Assembly (NCBI RefSeq): GCF_013386765.1
Contig: NZ_JACARE010000018.1
Coordinates: forward strand, 516,800 to 580,799
Origin: Pseudomonas yamanorum
Lineage (GTDB): Bacteria; Pseudomonadota; Gammaproteobacteria; Pseudomonadales; Pseudomonadaceae
DNA: 64,000 nt
Reading direction: 5' to 3'
A program made the position numbers and the translations under genes. Positions 7,674 to 15,764 of the stretch are shown in pieces; the stretch's first letter is position 1; each line of letters begins with the position of its first letter. The notes under the pieces are model-generated. The model made no database searches, was not told the DNA's origin, and saw nothing but the letters and a program-made list of their open reading frames with translations.

Positions 7674-9398
7674 ATGGCCCGCGATATGACGCTGCCGATA
7701 CCCGATAACGTGGCTCGACAGGTTTCCCGTGCCGACGTCGGCGACCGTATTTTTGTGGTCGGCGGCAAGCTGCTCTGGCTGTGCCTGTTGAGCGTTGCGG
7801 TGCTGATGCCGCTGGCGGCTATCTTCTGGCGCGGCTTCAGCAGTGAAGCCGGGCAGGGCGGCGGCCTGGTGGCCGCGCGGGAGTTGGTCACCAGCGATAA
7901 CTTTCACTGGTTGCTGGGTAACAGCCTGAAAGTTTCCCTCAGCGTGGCGGCCATCGTCGTACCGCTGGCTTATCTGTTTGCCTACGCCCTGCAACGCACG
8001 TTGATTCCCGGCAAGGCGATCTGGCGCGGCATGTCGCTGCTGCCGTTGATGGCGCCGTCGATGCTGCCGGGGATCGCATTGGTCTACCTGTTCGGTAACC
8101 AGGGCATGCTGCGGGGGCTGCTGTCGGACAACATCTATGGTTTCTGGGGCATCGTGCTCGGTGAAGTGATCTACACCTTTCCCCATGCCTTGATGATTTT
8201 GTTGTCGGCGCTTTCCCTGGCGGATGCGCGATTGTTCGATGCCGCATCGAGCATGGGCGCCAGCCCGTCCCGGGCGTTTCGCAGCATCACCTGGCCCGCG
8301 ACCCGCCAGGCGGTGTTCGCCGCGTTTTGCCTGGTGTTCACCCTGACCATCACTGACTTCGGCGTGCCCGTCGTCGTCGGTGGCGACTACCAGGTGCTGG
8401 CGCTGGAAGCCTACAAGGCCGTGGTCGGCCAGCAACAATTCGGCCGGGGCGCCTTGATCGGCATGGTCCTGCTGCTGCCGGCGCTGTTCAGCTTCGGTGT
8501 GGACGCCTGGTTGCGTCGCCGGCATGGCGACTCCATGAGCGGCCGCGCCCAGGTGTTCCAGCCGGCGCCGTCGAAGCTGCGGGATAGCTGCTACCTGGCC
8601 GTCGTCCTGCTGATCTGCGCGACCTTGCTGTTGGTGTTCGGCATGGCGGTCTATTCATCGCTGGTGAAATTCTGGCCCTACAACCTGTCGCTGTCGCTGG
8701 CCCACTACCAGTTCGAAGACACGGCCGGCGGCGGTTGGCTGGCCTATCGCAACAGCATCACCATGGCCCTGTGCACCGCGTTGATCGGCAGCGTGCTGAT
8801 CTTCACCGGCGCCTACCTGATGGAAAAAACCCGCGGCCAGAAGGGCCTGAACCTGGCATTGCGCATGCTCAGCTTCGTGCCGATGGCGGTGCCGGGGTTG
8901 GTGCTGGGCCTGGGCTACGTGTTCTTTTTCAACCTCAATGGCAACCCGCTGCATGTGTTCTACGGAACCATGAGCTTGCTGGTGGTGTGCACCATTGCTC
9001 ACTATTTGACCACCGCACAAATGACCGCCACTACGGCCTTGCGCCAACTGGATGCGGAGTTCGAAGCCGCCGCGCTGTCGCTGAAGGCGCCGCTGTACCG
9101 CCATTACTTGCGGGTCACCGTGCCGATCTGCCTGCCGGCGTTGCTGGACATCGTGCGCTACCTGTTCGTGTCGGCGATGACCACCGTTTCCGCCGCAATC
9201 TTCCTCTACAGCCCCGACACCATCCTCGCCGCCGTCGCCGTGCTGAACATGGACGACGCCGGCAACGTCGGCGGCGCGGCGGCCATGTCGACCCTGATTC
9301 TGTTCACCTCGGCGGGCGTGTCCCTGCTGCTGGCGTGGGCCTCACGCGGCTTGTTGCGCCGCTCCCAGGCCTGGCGCCAAACCGCGCCCGGCCAATAA
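7674..9398 (+). CDS. 2-aminoethylphosphonate-type ABC transporter permease (two fused domains)
   Basis: 574-aa inner-membrane permease with about twelve hydrophobic segments in two halves. Each half ends in a MetI-type EAA loop: the first near DARLFDAASSMGASPSRAF and the second near DAEFEAAALSLKAPLYRHY. The fused two-domain layout matches the single permease of PhnSTU-like importers. The ATG at 7674 lies one base after the ATPase stop; an alternative start at 7686 would remove four residues. The substrate-binding gene follows after 23 bases. Confidence 0.85.
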   Translation: MARDMTLPIPDNVARQVSRADVGDRIFVVGGKLLWLCLLSVAVLMPLAAIFWRGFSSEAGQGGGLVAARELVTSDNFHWLLGNSLKVSLSVAAIVVPLAYLFAYALQRTLIPGKAIWRGMSLLPLMAPSMLPGIALVYLFGNQGMLRGLLSDNIYGFWGIVLGEVIYTFPHALMILLSALSLADARLFDAASSMGASPSRAFRSITWPATRQAVFAAFCLVFTLTITDFGVPVVVGGDYQVLALEAYKAVVGQQQFGRGALIGMVLLLPALFSFGVDAWLRRRHGDSMSGRAQVFQPAPSKLRDSCYLAVVLLICATLLLVFGMAVYSSLVKFWPYNLSLSLAHYQFEDTAGGGWLAYRNSITMALCTALIGSVLIFTGAYLMEKTRGQKGLNLALRMLSFVPMAVPGLVLGLGYVFFFNLNGNPLHVFYGTMSLLVVCTIAHYLTTAQMTATTALRQLDAEFEAAALSLKAPLYRHYLRVTVPICLPALLDIVRYLFVSAMTTVSAAIFLYSPDTILAAVAVLNMDDAGNVGGAAAMSTLILFTSAGVSLLLAWASRGLLRRSQAWRQTAPGQ

Positions 9399-9421
9399 TT
9401 CACCCATAAAGGAACTGCACC

Positions 9422-10447
9422 ATGTTCAAGCCCCTGGCGTTAGCCGCTGCTGTGCTCACTGCGTTCAGCCTGAATGCCTTTGCCGCCAAGACCGAGTTGA
9501 CCGTGTACACGGCCCTCGAAGCCGAGCAATTGAAGACCTACAAACAGGCCTTCGAAAAGGTTAACCCGGACATCGAGATCAAATGGGTGCGCGACTCTAC
9601 CGGCATCATCACCGCCAAGCTGCTGGCCGAAAAAGCTCGCCCGCAGGCTGATGTAGTGTGGGGCCTGGCGGCGTCCAGCCTGGCGATCCTCGACCAGCAA
9701 GGCATGCTGCAAAACTACGCACCGGCCGACTTGAGCAAGATCGGCGCGAACTACCGCGACGCCGCCAACCCGCCGGCCTGGGTCGGCATGGACGTGTGGG
9801 CCGCAACCATCTGCTTCAACACCGTCGAAGCTGAAAAGCAGGGCCTGAGCAAGCCGGTTAGCTGGCAGGACCTGACCAAGCCTGAGTACAAGGGCAAGAT
9901 CGTCATGCCCAACCCGGCCTCGTCCGGCACCGGTTTCCTGGATGTGAGCGCCTGGTTGCAGACCTTCGGCGAAAAGCAGGGCTGGCAGTACATGGACGAC
10001 CTGCACCAGAACATTGGCCAGTACGTTCACTCCGGTTCCAAGCCGTGCAAGCTGGCGGCATCGGGTGAATTCCCGATCGGCATTTCCTTCGAATACCCGG
10101 CCGTTCAACTGAAGCGCCAGGGTGCACCGCTGGACATCATCCTGCCGAAAGAAGGCCTGGGTTGGGACATCGAGGCTACCGCCGTGATCAAAGGCACCGC
10201 CCATGCGGACGCGGCACAGAAACTCGCCGACTTCTCCGCAAGCCCGGCGGCGATGGAGTTGTACAAGGAAAACTTCGCGGTCCTGGCCCAGCCGGGGATT
10301 GCCAAGCCGCAGACCGAATTGCCGGCTGACTACGAACAGCGGTTGATCAAGAACGACTTTGCCTGGGCCTCGAAAAACCGCGACAGCATCCTGACCGAAT
10401 GGCGCAAGCGCTATGACGGTAAGTCGGAAAAGGTGGCCGGCCAGTAG
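9422..10447 (+). CDS. 2-aminoethylphosphonate-type periplasmic binding protein
   Basis: 341-aa extracellular solute-binding protein with a clear Sec signal peptide (MFKPLALAAAVLTAFSLNAFA, cleaved before AKTELTVYT). It captures substrate in the periplasm for the importer encoded just upstream. The fold looks like the iron/putrescine/phosphonate-binding group (N-terminal LTVYTALEAEQLKTY). Together with the ATPase and permease this makes an STU-type importer like those called PhnSTU in Salmonella and AepSTU in Pseudomonas. A REP pair separates it from the catabolic genes. Confidence 0.85.
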   Translation: MFKPLALAAAVLTAFSLNAFAAKTELTVYTALEAEQLKTYKQAFEKVNPDIEIKWVRDSTGIITAKLLAEKARPQADVVWGLAASSLAILDQQGMLQNYAPADLSKIGANYRDAANPPAWVGMDVWAATICFNTVEAEKQGLSKPVSWQDLTKPEYKGKIVMPNPASSGTGFLDVSAWLQTFGEKQGWQYMDDLHQNIGQYVHSGSKPCKLAASGEFPIGISFEYPAVQLKRQGAPLDIILPKEGLGWDIEATAVIKGTAHADAAQKLADFSASPAAMELYKENFAVLAQPGIAKPQTELPADYEQRLIKNDFAWASKNRDSILTEWRKRYDGKSEKVAGQ

Positions 10448-10470
10448 GCATTTCGTTTGGGCTGATGGCC

Positions 10471-10550
10471 TCATCGCGGGCAAGCCCGGCTCCCACATTT
10501 TGGATTGTGAATACCTTCCAATGTGGGAGCTGGCTTGCCTGCGATAGCGG
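10471..10550. repeat. REP pair (BIME), type A, inside the phosphonate-type operon
   Basis: Inverted units at 10472-10497 and 10522-10548. It sits in the 126-base gap between the binding-protein gene and the FAD oxidoreductase gene, both rightward, so it may separate transporter and enzyme mRNA levels. Confidence 0.9.
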
Positions 10551-10573
10551 TCTCGAATTCAGGACATCACTTC

Positions 10574-11698
10574 ATGACACAACTGCTGATCATCGGCGCC
10601 GGCATCCTCGGCCTGTCCCACGCCTACGCGGCCGCCAAGCGCGGCCTCAAGGTCAAGGTCTTCGAACGCAGCGCCACACCGCTGGGCGCCTCCGTGCGCA
10701 ACTTTGGCCAGGCTCTGGTCACCGGCCAGCCGCCCGGGCCGATGCTCGACCTGGCCCGTGAAAGCCACGATATCTGGGGCCAGTGGGCGCAACTCGCCGG
10801 CATCCAGCTCAAGCGCAATGGCTCCTACCTGTTCGCCCGCACCGAAGCCGAAGAGCACCTGCTTGAAGCCTTCTGCGCCGGGCGCGCCCAGGAGCACGGT
10901 TATCGCGTCGAACTGCTCCGGGGTGCAGCGCTGCAAGACCTGTACGGCGGCCAGTTCGCCCATCACCGCGCTGCGCTCCATGGCCTGGACGATCAACAAC
11001 TGTATTCCCGGGAAGCCATCCCGGCGCTGATCAACTACCTTGGCCGCGAACTCAACGTGGAGTTTCACTTCTCCACCCTGGTACGCGACATCGAGCCCGG
11101 CCAGGTGCACACCAGCGCCGGCTCCTTTCGCGGCGAGCAGATCATTGTCTGCTCCGGCCACGACTACCAGACTTTGCTGGCCGAGCAGATCGCCGAACTC
11201 AACCCGCAAATCTGCCGCCTGCAAATGCTGCGCGCCCGGCCTGCTGTGGATTTGAACCTGCAACATGCCCTGCTGACCGGTCTCAGCTGCGTGCACTACG
11301 GCGCTTTTGCGGATCTGCCGGAAGCGGCGCCGGTGCAGGCTGAAATCCTGCGTGAGGTGCCGCACCTGCATGAAAACGGCATCCACCTGCTGATCAGTCC
11401 GACACCGTACGGTGAACTGATCATCGGGGATTCCCATCATTACGGCAGCGATCCATCACCGTTCAACGCCGAACAGGTGGACAACTGGATGATCGAGCTG
11501 GCGGAGCACACCCTGGGCTGCAAGATCCAGGTCGTGGAGCGCTGGCAGGGCGTCTATGGTTCCCGTGGGCCGGCGCCGTTCTCGTTCCTGCGGGCGGCAC
11601 CGGGGGTGAGTGCGGCGTTGATGCACACGGGTGTGGGCATGAGCGTCGGGCCCGCGATGGCCGAGCGCAATATCACAGAGCTATGGGGGAATGCGTGA
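10574..11698 (+). CDS. FAD-dependent amine oxidoreductase of a phosphonate locus
   Basis: 374-aa flavoprotein of the D-amino-acid/glycine oxidase fold. The N-terminus has the dinucleotide motif LIIGAGILGLSHAY followed by an acidic turn (VKVFER). It resembles the FAD oxidoreductases that recur next to PhnZ-like genes in phosphonate operons; relatives are reported to deaminate aminoethylphosphonate or its N-methyl form to phosphonoacetaldehyde. The ATG at 10574 begins the Rossmann strand; an in-frame start at 10523 would read through the REP element. Its 3' end overlaps the HD-domain gene by 16 bases, implying tight co-translation. The exact substrate is unknown. Confidence 0.8.
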   Translation: MTQLLIIGAGILGLSHAYAAAKRGLKVKVFERSATPLGASVRNFGQALVTGQPPGPMLDLARESHDIWGQWAQLAGIQLKRNGSYLFARTEAEEHLLEAFCAGRAQEHGYRVELLRGAALQDLYGGQFAHHRAALHGLDDQQLYSREAIPALINYLGRELNVEFHFSTLVRDIEPGQVHTSAGSFRGEQIIVCSGHDYQTLLAEQIAELNPQICRLQMLRARPAVDLNLQHALLTGLSCVHYGAFADLPEAAPVQAEILREVPHLHENGIHLLISPTPYGELIIGDSHHYGSDPSPFNAEQVDNWMIELAEHTLGCKIQVVERWQGVYGSRGPAPFSFLRAAPGVSAALMHTGVGMSVGPAMAERNITELWGNA

Positions 11699-12252
11699 TG
11701 AACGCTGAGCAGGCAATCGCCGAAGTCTTTGGCTTATACGAACAGCACGGCACCGCCGATTACATCGGTGAGCCGGTGTCGCAGATCGAGCACATGTCCC
11801 AGGCGGCGCAGTTGGCCATGGCTGAAGGCTTCGATGATGAAGTGGTGCTGGCGGCGTTCTTCCACGATATCGGGCACATCTGCGGTCAAGGCGGCGAGAA
11901 CATGGGCGGTTATGGCGTGGTCAGCCATGAACGGCTGGGCGCTGATTATCTGCGCCGGGCAGGTTTCAGCGAGCGCATGGCCAAGCTGGTGGAATACCAC
12001 GTGCAGGCCAAGCGTTACCTGACCTTCAGCCAGCCGGATTACTACGCGCGCCTGAGCGAAGCCAGCCGCCGCACCCTGGGTTACCAGGGCGGCGTGATGA
12101 CGGCCGAAGAAGCCCGGGCGTTTGAGCAGGACCCGCTGTGCGCCGTGAGTCTGCGCATGCGTCACTGGGATGAACAGGCCAAGGAAATGCACGTGCCGGT
12201 GCTGGACCTTGAGGTGCTGAAGTCCAAGGCCCGGCACCTGTTGGCGGCTTAG
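11683..12252 (+). CDS. PhnZ-like HD-domain diiron phosphonate oxygenase
   Basis: HD-domain protein whose relatives are mixed-valence diiron oxygenases; PhnZ cleaves the C-P bond of 2-amino-1-hydroxyethylphosphonate to glycine and phosphate. Counting from ATG 11683 shifts the numbering; from the second ATG at 11698, which begins MNAEQAIAEV and is the more probable start (184 aa), the residues are Y22/E25 (YIGE), H32, H56-D57, H60, H77, H101, K105, S123 and D158. These correspond one for one to PhnZ Y24/E27, H34, H58-D59, H62, H80, H104, K108, S126 and D161. No PhnY-type dioxygenase is encoded nearby, so the source of the hydroxylated substrate is unclear. Confidence 0.85.
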   Translation: MGECVMNAEQAIAEVFGLYEQHGTADYIGEPVSQIEHMSQAAQLAMAEGFDDEVVLAAFFHDIGHICGQGGENMGGYGVVSHERLGADYLRRAGFSERMAKLVEYHVQAKRYLTFSQPDYYARLSEASRRTLGYQGGVMTAEEARAFEQDPLCAVSLRMRHWDEQAKEMHVPVLDLEVLKSKARHLLAA

Positions 12253-13622
12253 GTCTCGTCGAGGCGCTGGGCCAGGGCTTCGATCTGTTCCTGGCGCTCG
12301 GCCTGGCTCAGTTTCGGATGCGGGTTGAGGGACGACCATTGCGGGTGGGCGCGGGCCCTGTTCAGGGCTTCCGGCAGCTTGCCTTCGCGCCAGGTCTTGT
12401 CCTGGGGCGTGTCGACCTTGATGCTGTGGATCGCCGCATGCCCGCGCAGGTTCAGGGCCTTGAGCAGTTGCCGCTGGCGCAGGGCCAACAGGCGCAGCAC
12501 GCTGTCGTCGACGGTCAGCTCGCGCTGGCCCTTGATCTTGCCCAACAGGCGGCTGCCATAGCTGCGAGCAGTTTGCAGGGCACCGCCGGCGATGGCCCCG
12601 GCGAGGGCGGCGGCGCCGAGAGTCAGGCCGCCCACCAGTAGATCCACACCCGCACCGGCTGCCGCGCCGGCCGCGATGCCGCCGCCGACCCGCACGCCCA
12701 GTTGCTTGAGGGTTTCGGGGTTGAACAGGTCATCGCCCCAACGGCCGTCCAGCAGCGGCAAGTCGCTGGCGGCGGCGTCTTGGGGGCGGAAGCCGAACAG
12801 TTTGAGCAGGGCCTCCACACACTTTTGTTCGCGCTGGCGCACGGCTTTGCGCAGTTCGCTGATGGCTTGTTGCTCCAATTCAGCTTCGCTGACTACGCTG
12901 CGGCGGCAGGCGGCGCAGTCGATCAGCAGTTCGGCAATCAGCCGCGCCGCGCTTTGCTGGCGGGCCTGGCGTTGGGCTTCCTGGTCGAGGATCAGCCGCT
13001 CCAGTTGCCCACGGGAATTTTCCAGCAGCAGGGCGAGGCTTTCATACAGGCGGCGCTCGCCGTCTTCCGGCGGCGCCACGCTGTCGAAACGCACCAGTGC
13101 GTGCAGGCCAAGGCGGGCCAGGGCTTCGCGCCAGTCCGGCTCGCGGTGGTCGGCGCTGCTGACAAAATTGAGCACCGGCAGCAGCGGTTTGCCGCAGCTG
13201 GCCAGTACTTGCAGCTCGTCGCGATATTTGGCCAGCACCGGTTCACGGGCGTCGATTACGTAGAGGCCAGCATCCGAGGCCAGCAGTTGGCGCAGCACCT
13301 TGGCTTCCTGCTCGAAACGCTGGCGGGCCTCGCTGCCTTCCAGAAAACGCGCCAGCCGAGCCGGGCCGTCGAGGCGTTCGCCGGGGCGGTCCAGGCGTTC
13401 GAGGTAGTCGAGCAGGGCGATGGCATCTTCCAGGCCGGGGGTGTCGTACAGCTCCAGCAAGGCTTCGCCATCTACCGACAGGCGTGCGCCCTCGACGTGC
13501 CGGGTGGTGCTGGGCCGATGGGACACTTCACCAAAACCGACGTCTCGCGTGAGGGTGCGCAACAGTGAGGTCTTGCCGACGTTGGTGTGGCCGACCACCG
13601 CGAGTTTCAGGGGCTTAGTCAT
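12249..13622 (-). CDS. GTPase with DUF3482 C-terminal domain
   Basis: 457-aa Era/dynamin-like small GTPase fused to a DUF3482 region. G1 is GHTNVGKTS at 11-19, G2 a TTRHVEG segment and G3 DTPGLED. G4 is degenerate: the expected NKxD position reads NFVSSAD. A Gly/Ala-rich hydrophobic stretch near residues 325-365 could insert into membrane. The ATG at 13622 begins the P-loop strand and overlaps the upstream DUF2868 stop by 8 bases (ATGACTAA), so the two are translationally coupled. It converges with the HD gene (4-base 3' overlap). The function of this widely conserved Pseudomonas pair is not established. Confidence 0.8.
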   Translation of the reverse strand: MTKPLKLAVVGHTNVGKTSLLRTLTRDVGFGEVSHRPSTTRHVEGARLSVDGEALLELYDTPGLEDAIALLDYLERLDRPGERLDGPARLARFLEGSEARQRFEQEAKVLRQLLASDAGLYVIDAREPVLAKYRDELQVLASCGKPLLPVLNFVSSADHREPDWREALARLGLHALVRFDSVAPPEDGERRLYESLALLLENSRGQLERLILDQEAQRQARQQSAARLIAELLIDCAACRRSVVSEAELEQQAISELRKAVRQREQKCVEALLKLFGFRPQDAAASDLPLLDGRWGDDLFNPETLKQLGVRVGGGIAAGAAAGAGVDLLVGGLTLGAAALAGAIAGGALQTARSYGSRLLGKIKGQRELTVDDSVLRLLALRQRQLLKALNLRGHAAIHSIKVDTPQDKTWREGKLPEALNRARAHPQWSSLNPHPKLSQAERQEQIEALAQRLDET

Positions 13623-14994
13623 GACCGGTCTCCAGCCAAGTGAGCGGCGCGCAATCGGCGAACGGAATCTCCAACTGTTGCAGTGCTGTGTGCCAATCAC
13701 CCAGGCGTTCTGCGTCCAGGGCCTGGCCCGCCGGCGCCTGCAGCAGCCAGACCCGGGTGGCTGTGGCGCTGCGGGCCAGTTCGGCGATCAGCGCGAGGCT
13801 GCCGCGATCCGGCGAGCGCCGTGGGTCGCAGGCGATGGCCAGGCGTGCGGGCGGGAAGCGAGTGAGCTGTTCCAGCAGCTTGTTGCGCGATTCGCGGCTG
13901 TCGAGGATGCCGGCGTCCTTGACGCTGGCCGGGAGCTTCGGCGGCCACGGGCGCTGTTCGTCCAGCTCGATAGCCACCAGCAGGGCGCCGTCACTTTGCA
14001 GTTCACTGACGCCGCCGGTCACGTGATGCAATTGGTCGGGCGCTGCATCGTTGACGCCAAGCCGTTCGCTGCTGGGCATCAGCCGTTCGCGCAGTTGGCT
14101 GTAGCCGGGCAGGTTGAGGTCGAGGCTCAAGGCGGCGCGCCCGCGTTTCCAGCGCCACAGGCACAGCAGCGCGAGGATCAGCCGCGGCAGGATACCGTAC
14201 ACCAGCAGCACGCCCACCAGCCAGGCGGCCCAGGCCTGGCGGGCACTTTCGATATTCAGGGCGGCATCGCCGCTGGCGCGGATCATCTCGACGGTGGGCA
14301 CGCTGAAGCCCAGCAACGCCGGCAGGGCGCCAAGGGTTTGGGTCACGGCGACAAAGGTGTCGGCCCGCAAAATGGTGGTTTCCCACACAAAGCCGTAGCG
14401 CCGAGTGGCCAACAGCGTCAGCAGGATCACCATGGCGCTGAGCAGCGCCAATAGCCATAGGCAGTTGACCAGCACGCCGACGGCCCAGCGATTGAGTTTG
14501 CGCCGTTGCAGCAACAGCAGCAGGGCGGGCGCCAGTTGCGCAGCCTTGGCGTCGCGGGCGAGTTTTTCGCTGAGCCATAACCACAGGCGCCCGAGGCTGG
14601 CGCCGTGTTCACCGGCAAACAACAGGCCCAGGGCCCAGCTCAACAACAGGATCAGGTTAAAGCCCAGCAGGCTGCCCAGGGCCCAGAACACATTCACCGG
14701 CACCAGGCCATTGCCCAGTGCGGCAAACGCCAGGCCGGCGCCGCTGATAATAGCGACCACCGCCAGCAGGATCAGCGCCAGGCGCGCACCTTGCAGCCAG
14801 CGGGTCAGGGCGGCGGTCAGGCCATCGCGTTCGGCCAGCCACAGCGCACGGTTCTGGATGCGCGTGGGCAAGTCACCGCCGGTGCTGCGGGCCAGGCGAT
14901 TGGCTTCCTGGTCTTCCAGGGCGCCCGCGTGTTCCTCCCGCAGGCGCACGGTTTCGGTCAGCCAGAGTGTTTGCAGGGGATTCAGAGCAGTCAC
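13615..14994 (-). CDS. DUF2868 membrane protein
   Basis: 459-aa protein of unknown function. An N-terminal charged helical region (about 1-65) is followed by two membrane segments (about 70-95 and 100-125), further hydrophobic segments around 170-195 and 255-280, and a soluble C-terminal domain from about 300 containing WPPKL and ACDPRRSPDRGS segments. It is the upstream partner of the DUF3482 GTPase, with overlapping reading frames, so both probably form one membrane complex. Its promoter is divergent from folA. Confidence 0.75.
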   Translation of the reverse strand: MTALNPLQTLWLTETVRLREEHAGALEDQEANRLARSTGGDLPTRIQNRALWLAERDGLTAALTRWLQGARLALILLAVVAIISGAGLAFAALGNGLVPVNVFWALGSLLGFNLILLLSWALGLLFAGEHGASLGRLWLWLSEKLARDAKAAQLAPALLLLLQRRKLNRWAVGVLVNCLWLLALLSAMVILLTLLATRRYGFVWETTILRADTFVAVTQTLGALPALLGFSVPTVEMIRASGDAALNIESARQAWAAWLVGVLLVYGILPRLILALLCLWRWKRGRAALSLDLNLPGYSQLRERLMPSSERLGVNDAAPDQLHHVTGGVSELQSDGALLVAIELDEQRPWPPKLPASVKDAGILDSRESRNKLLEQLTRFPPARLAIACDPRRSPDRGSLALIAELARSATATRVWLLQAPAGQALDAERLGDWHTALQQLEIPFADCAPLTWLETGHD

Positions 14995-15084
14995 GCGTCG
15001 TCCTGTTGAGCCAGTGAGTCTGGAGCATAACCGCTGGAACGCCGGTTGGGGTATGCCGCGCGCGGCTCTGGTATTCTCGTCGCC

Positions 15085-15597
15085 ATGAAAAAAACTCTCC
15101 CTTTAAGCCTGATCGCAGCCCTCGGTGAAAACCGTGTGATCGGCGTCGACAACAGCATGCCCTGGCATTTGCCGGGGGATTTCAAATATTTCAAGGCCAC
15201 CACCTTGGGCAAGCCGATCATCATGGGGCGCAAGACCTGGGATTCCCTGGGTCGACCGTTGCCGGGCCGGTTGAACATTGTGGTCAGCCGTCAGACCGAC
15301 CTGGCGCTGGAAGGTGCGGAAGTTTTTCCGTCACTGGACGCGGCCGTGGAGCGGGCGGAGGAATGGGCCAAGGCGCAGGGCATGGATGAGCTGATGCTGA
15401 TCGGCGGAGCGCAGTTGTATGCCCAGGGGCTGGAACAAGCGGATCGCCTGTATTTGACGCGCGTGGCATTGAGCCCGGAAGGGGATGCGTGGTTTCCCGA
15501 GTTTGATTTGAACCAGTGGAAGCTGGTGTCGAATGTCGAGAATCCGGCTGAGGGTGACAAGCCGGCGTATCACTTTGAGGTTTGGGAAAAAGCCTAA
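15085..15597 (+). CDS. folA: Dihydrofolate reductase
   Basis: Reduces dihydrofolate to tetrahydrofolate with NADPH. 170 aa, with the DHFR pattern SLIAALGENRVIG, the WHLPGD motif (catalytic Asp in the position of E. coli D27), KTWDSLGRPLPGR and IGGAQLYAQ. It starts at ATG 15085; the in-frame TTG at 15046 would add residues that do not belong to the fold. No Shine-Dalgarno sequence is visible, and a -10-like TATTCT lies only 8-13 bases before the ATG, so a very short or absent leader is possible. It supplies the folate cycle used by ThyA. Confidence 0.96.
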   Translation: MKKTLPLSLIAALGENRVIGVDNSMPWHLPGDFKYFKATTLGKPIIMGRKTWDSLGRPLPGRLNIVVSRQTDLALEGAEVFPSLDAAVERAEEWAKAQGMDELMLIGGAQLYAQGLEQADRLYLTRVALSPEGDAWFPEFDLNQWKLVSNVENPAEGDKPAYHFEVWEKA

Positions 15598-15604
15598 AAA
15601 CTCA

Positions 15605-15752
15605 TGTGGCGAGGGAGCTTGCTGTGGCGAGGGAGCTTGCTCCCGCTGGGCTGCGAAGCGGCCCTAAAAGCTGATCTCTCAATCTCTCAGAAAACTCGGT
15701 CGCCTGCTTTGGGGCTGCTGCGCAGCCCAGCGGGAGCAAGCTCCCTCGCCAC
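15605..15752. repeat. REP pair, type B, with tandem arm duplication
   Basis: A second palindromic family: GGGAGCTTGCTCCCGCTGGGC facing GCCCAGCGGGAGCAAGCTCC. The left arm begins with two direct copies of TGTGGCGAGGGAGCTTGC (15605-15622 and 15623-15640); the right arm has one (15735-15752). It lies between the convergent folA and tcyP genes. Confidence 0.9.
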
Positions 15753-15764
15753 AAAGTTCAGCCG

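Noticed and set aside
11698..12252. HD protein as a cyclic-di-GMP or nucleotide phosphohydrolase
   Set aside because: It has the PhnZ-specific Y-x-G-E and K/S substrate residues and lies in a phosphonate locus; no HD-GYP motif is present.
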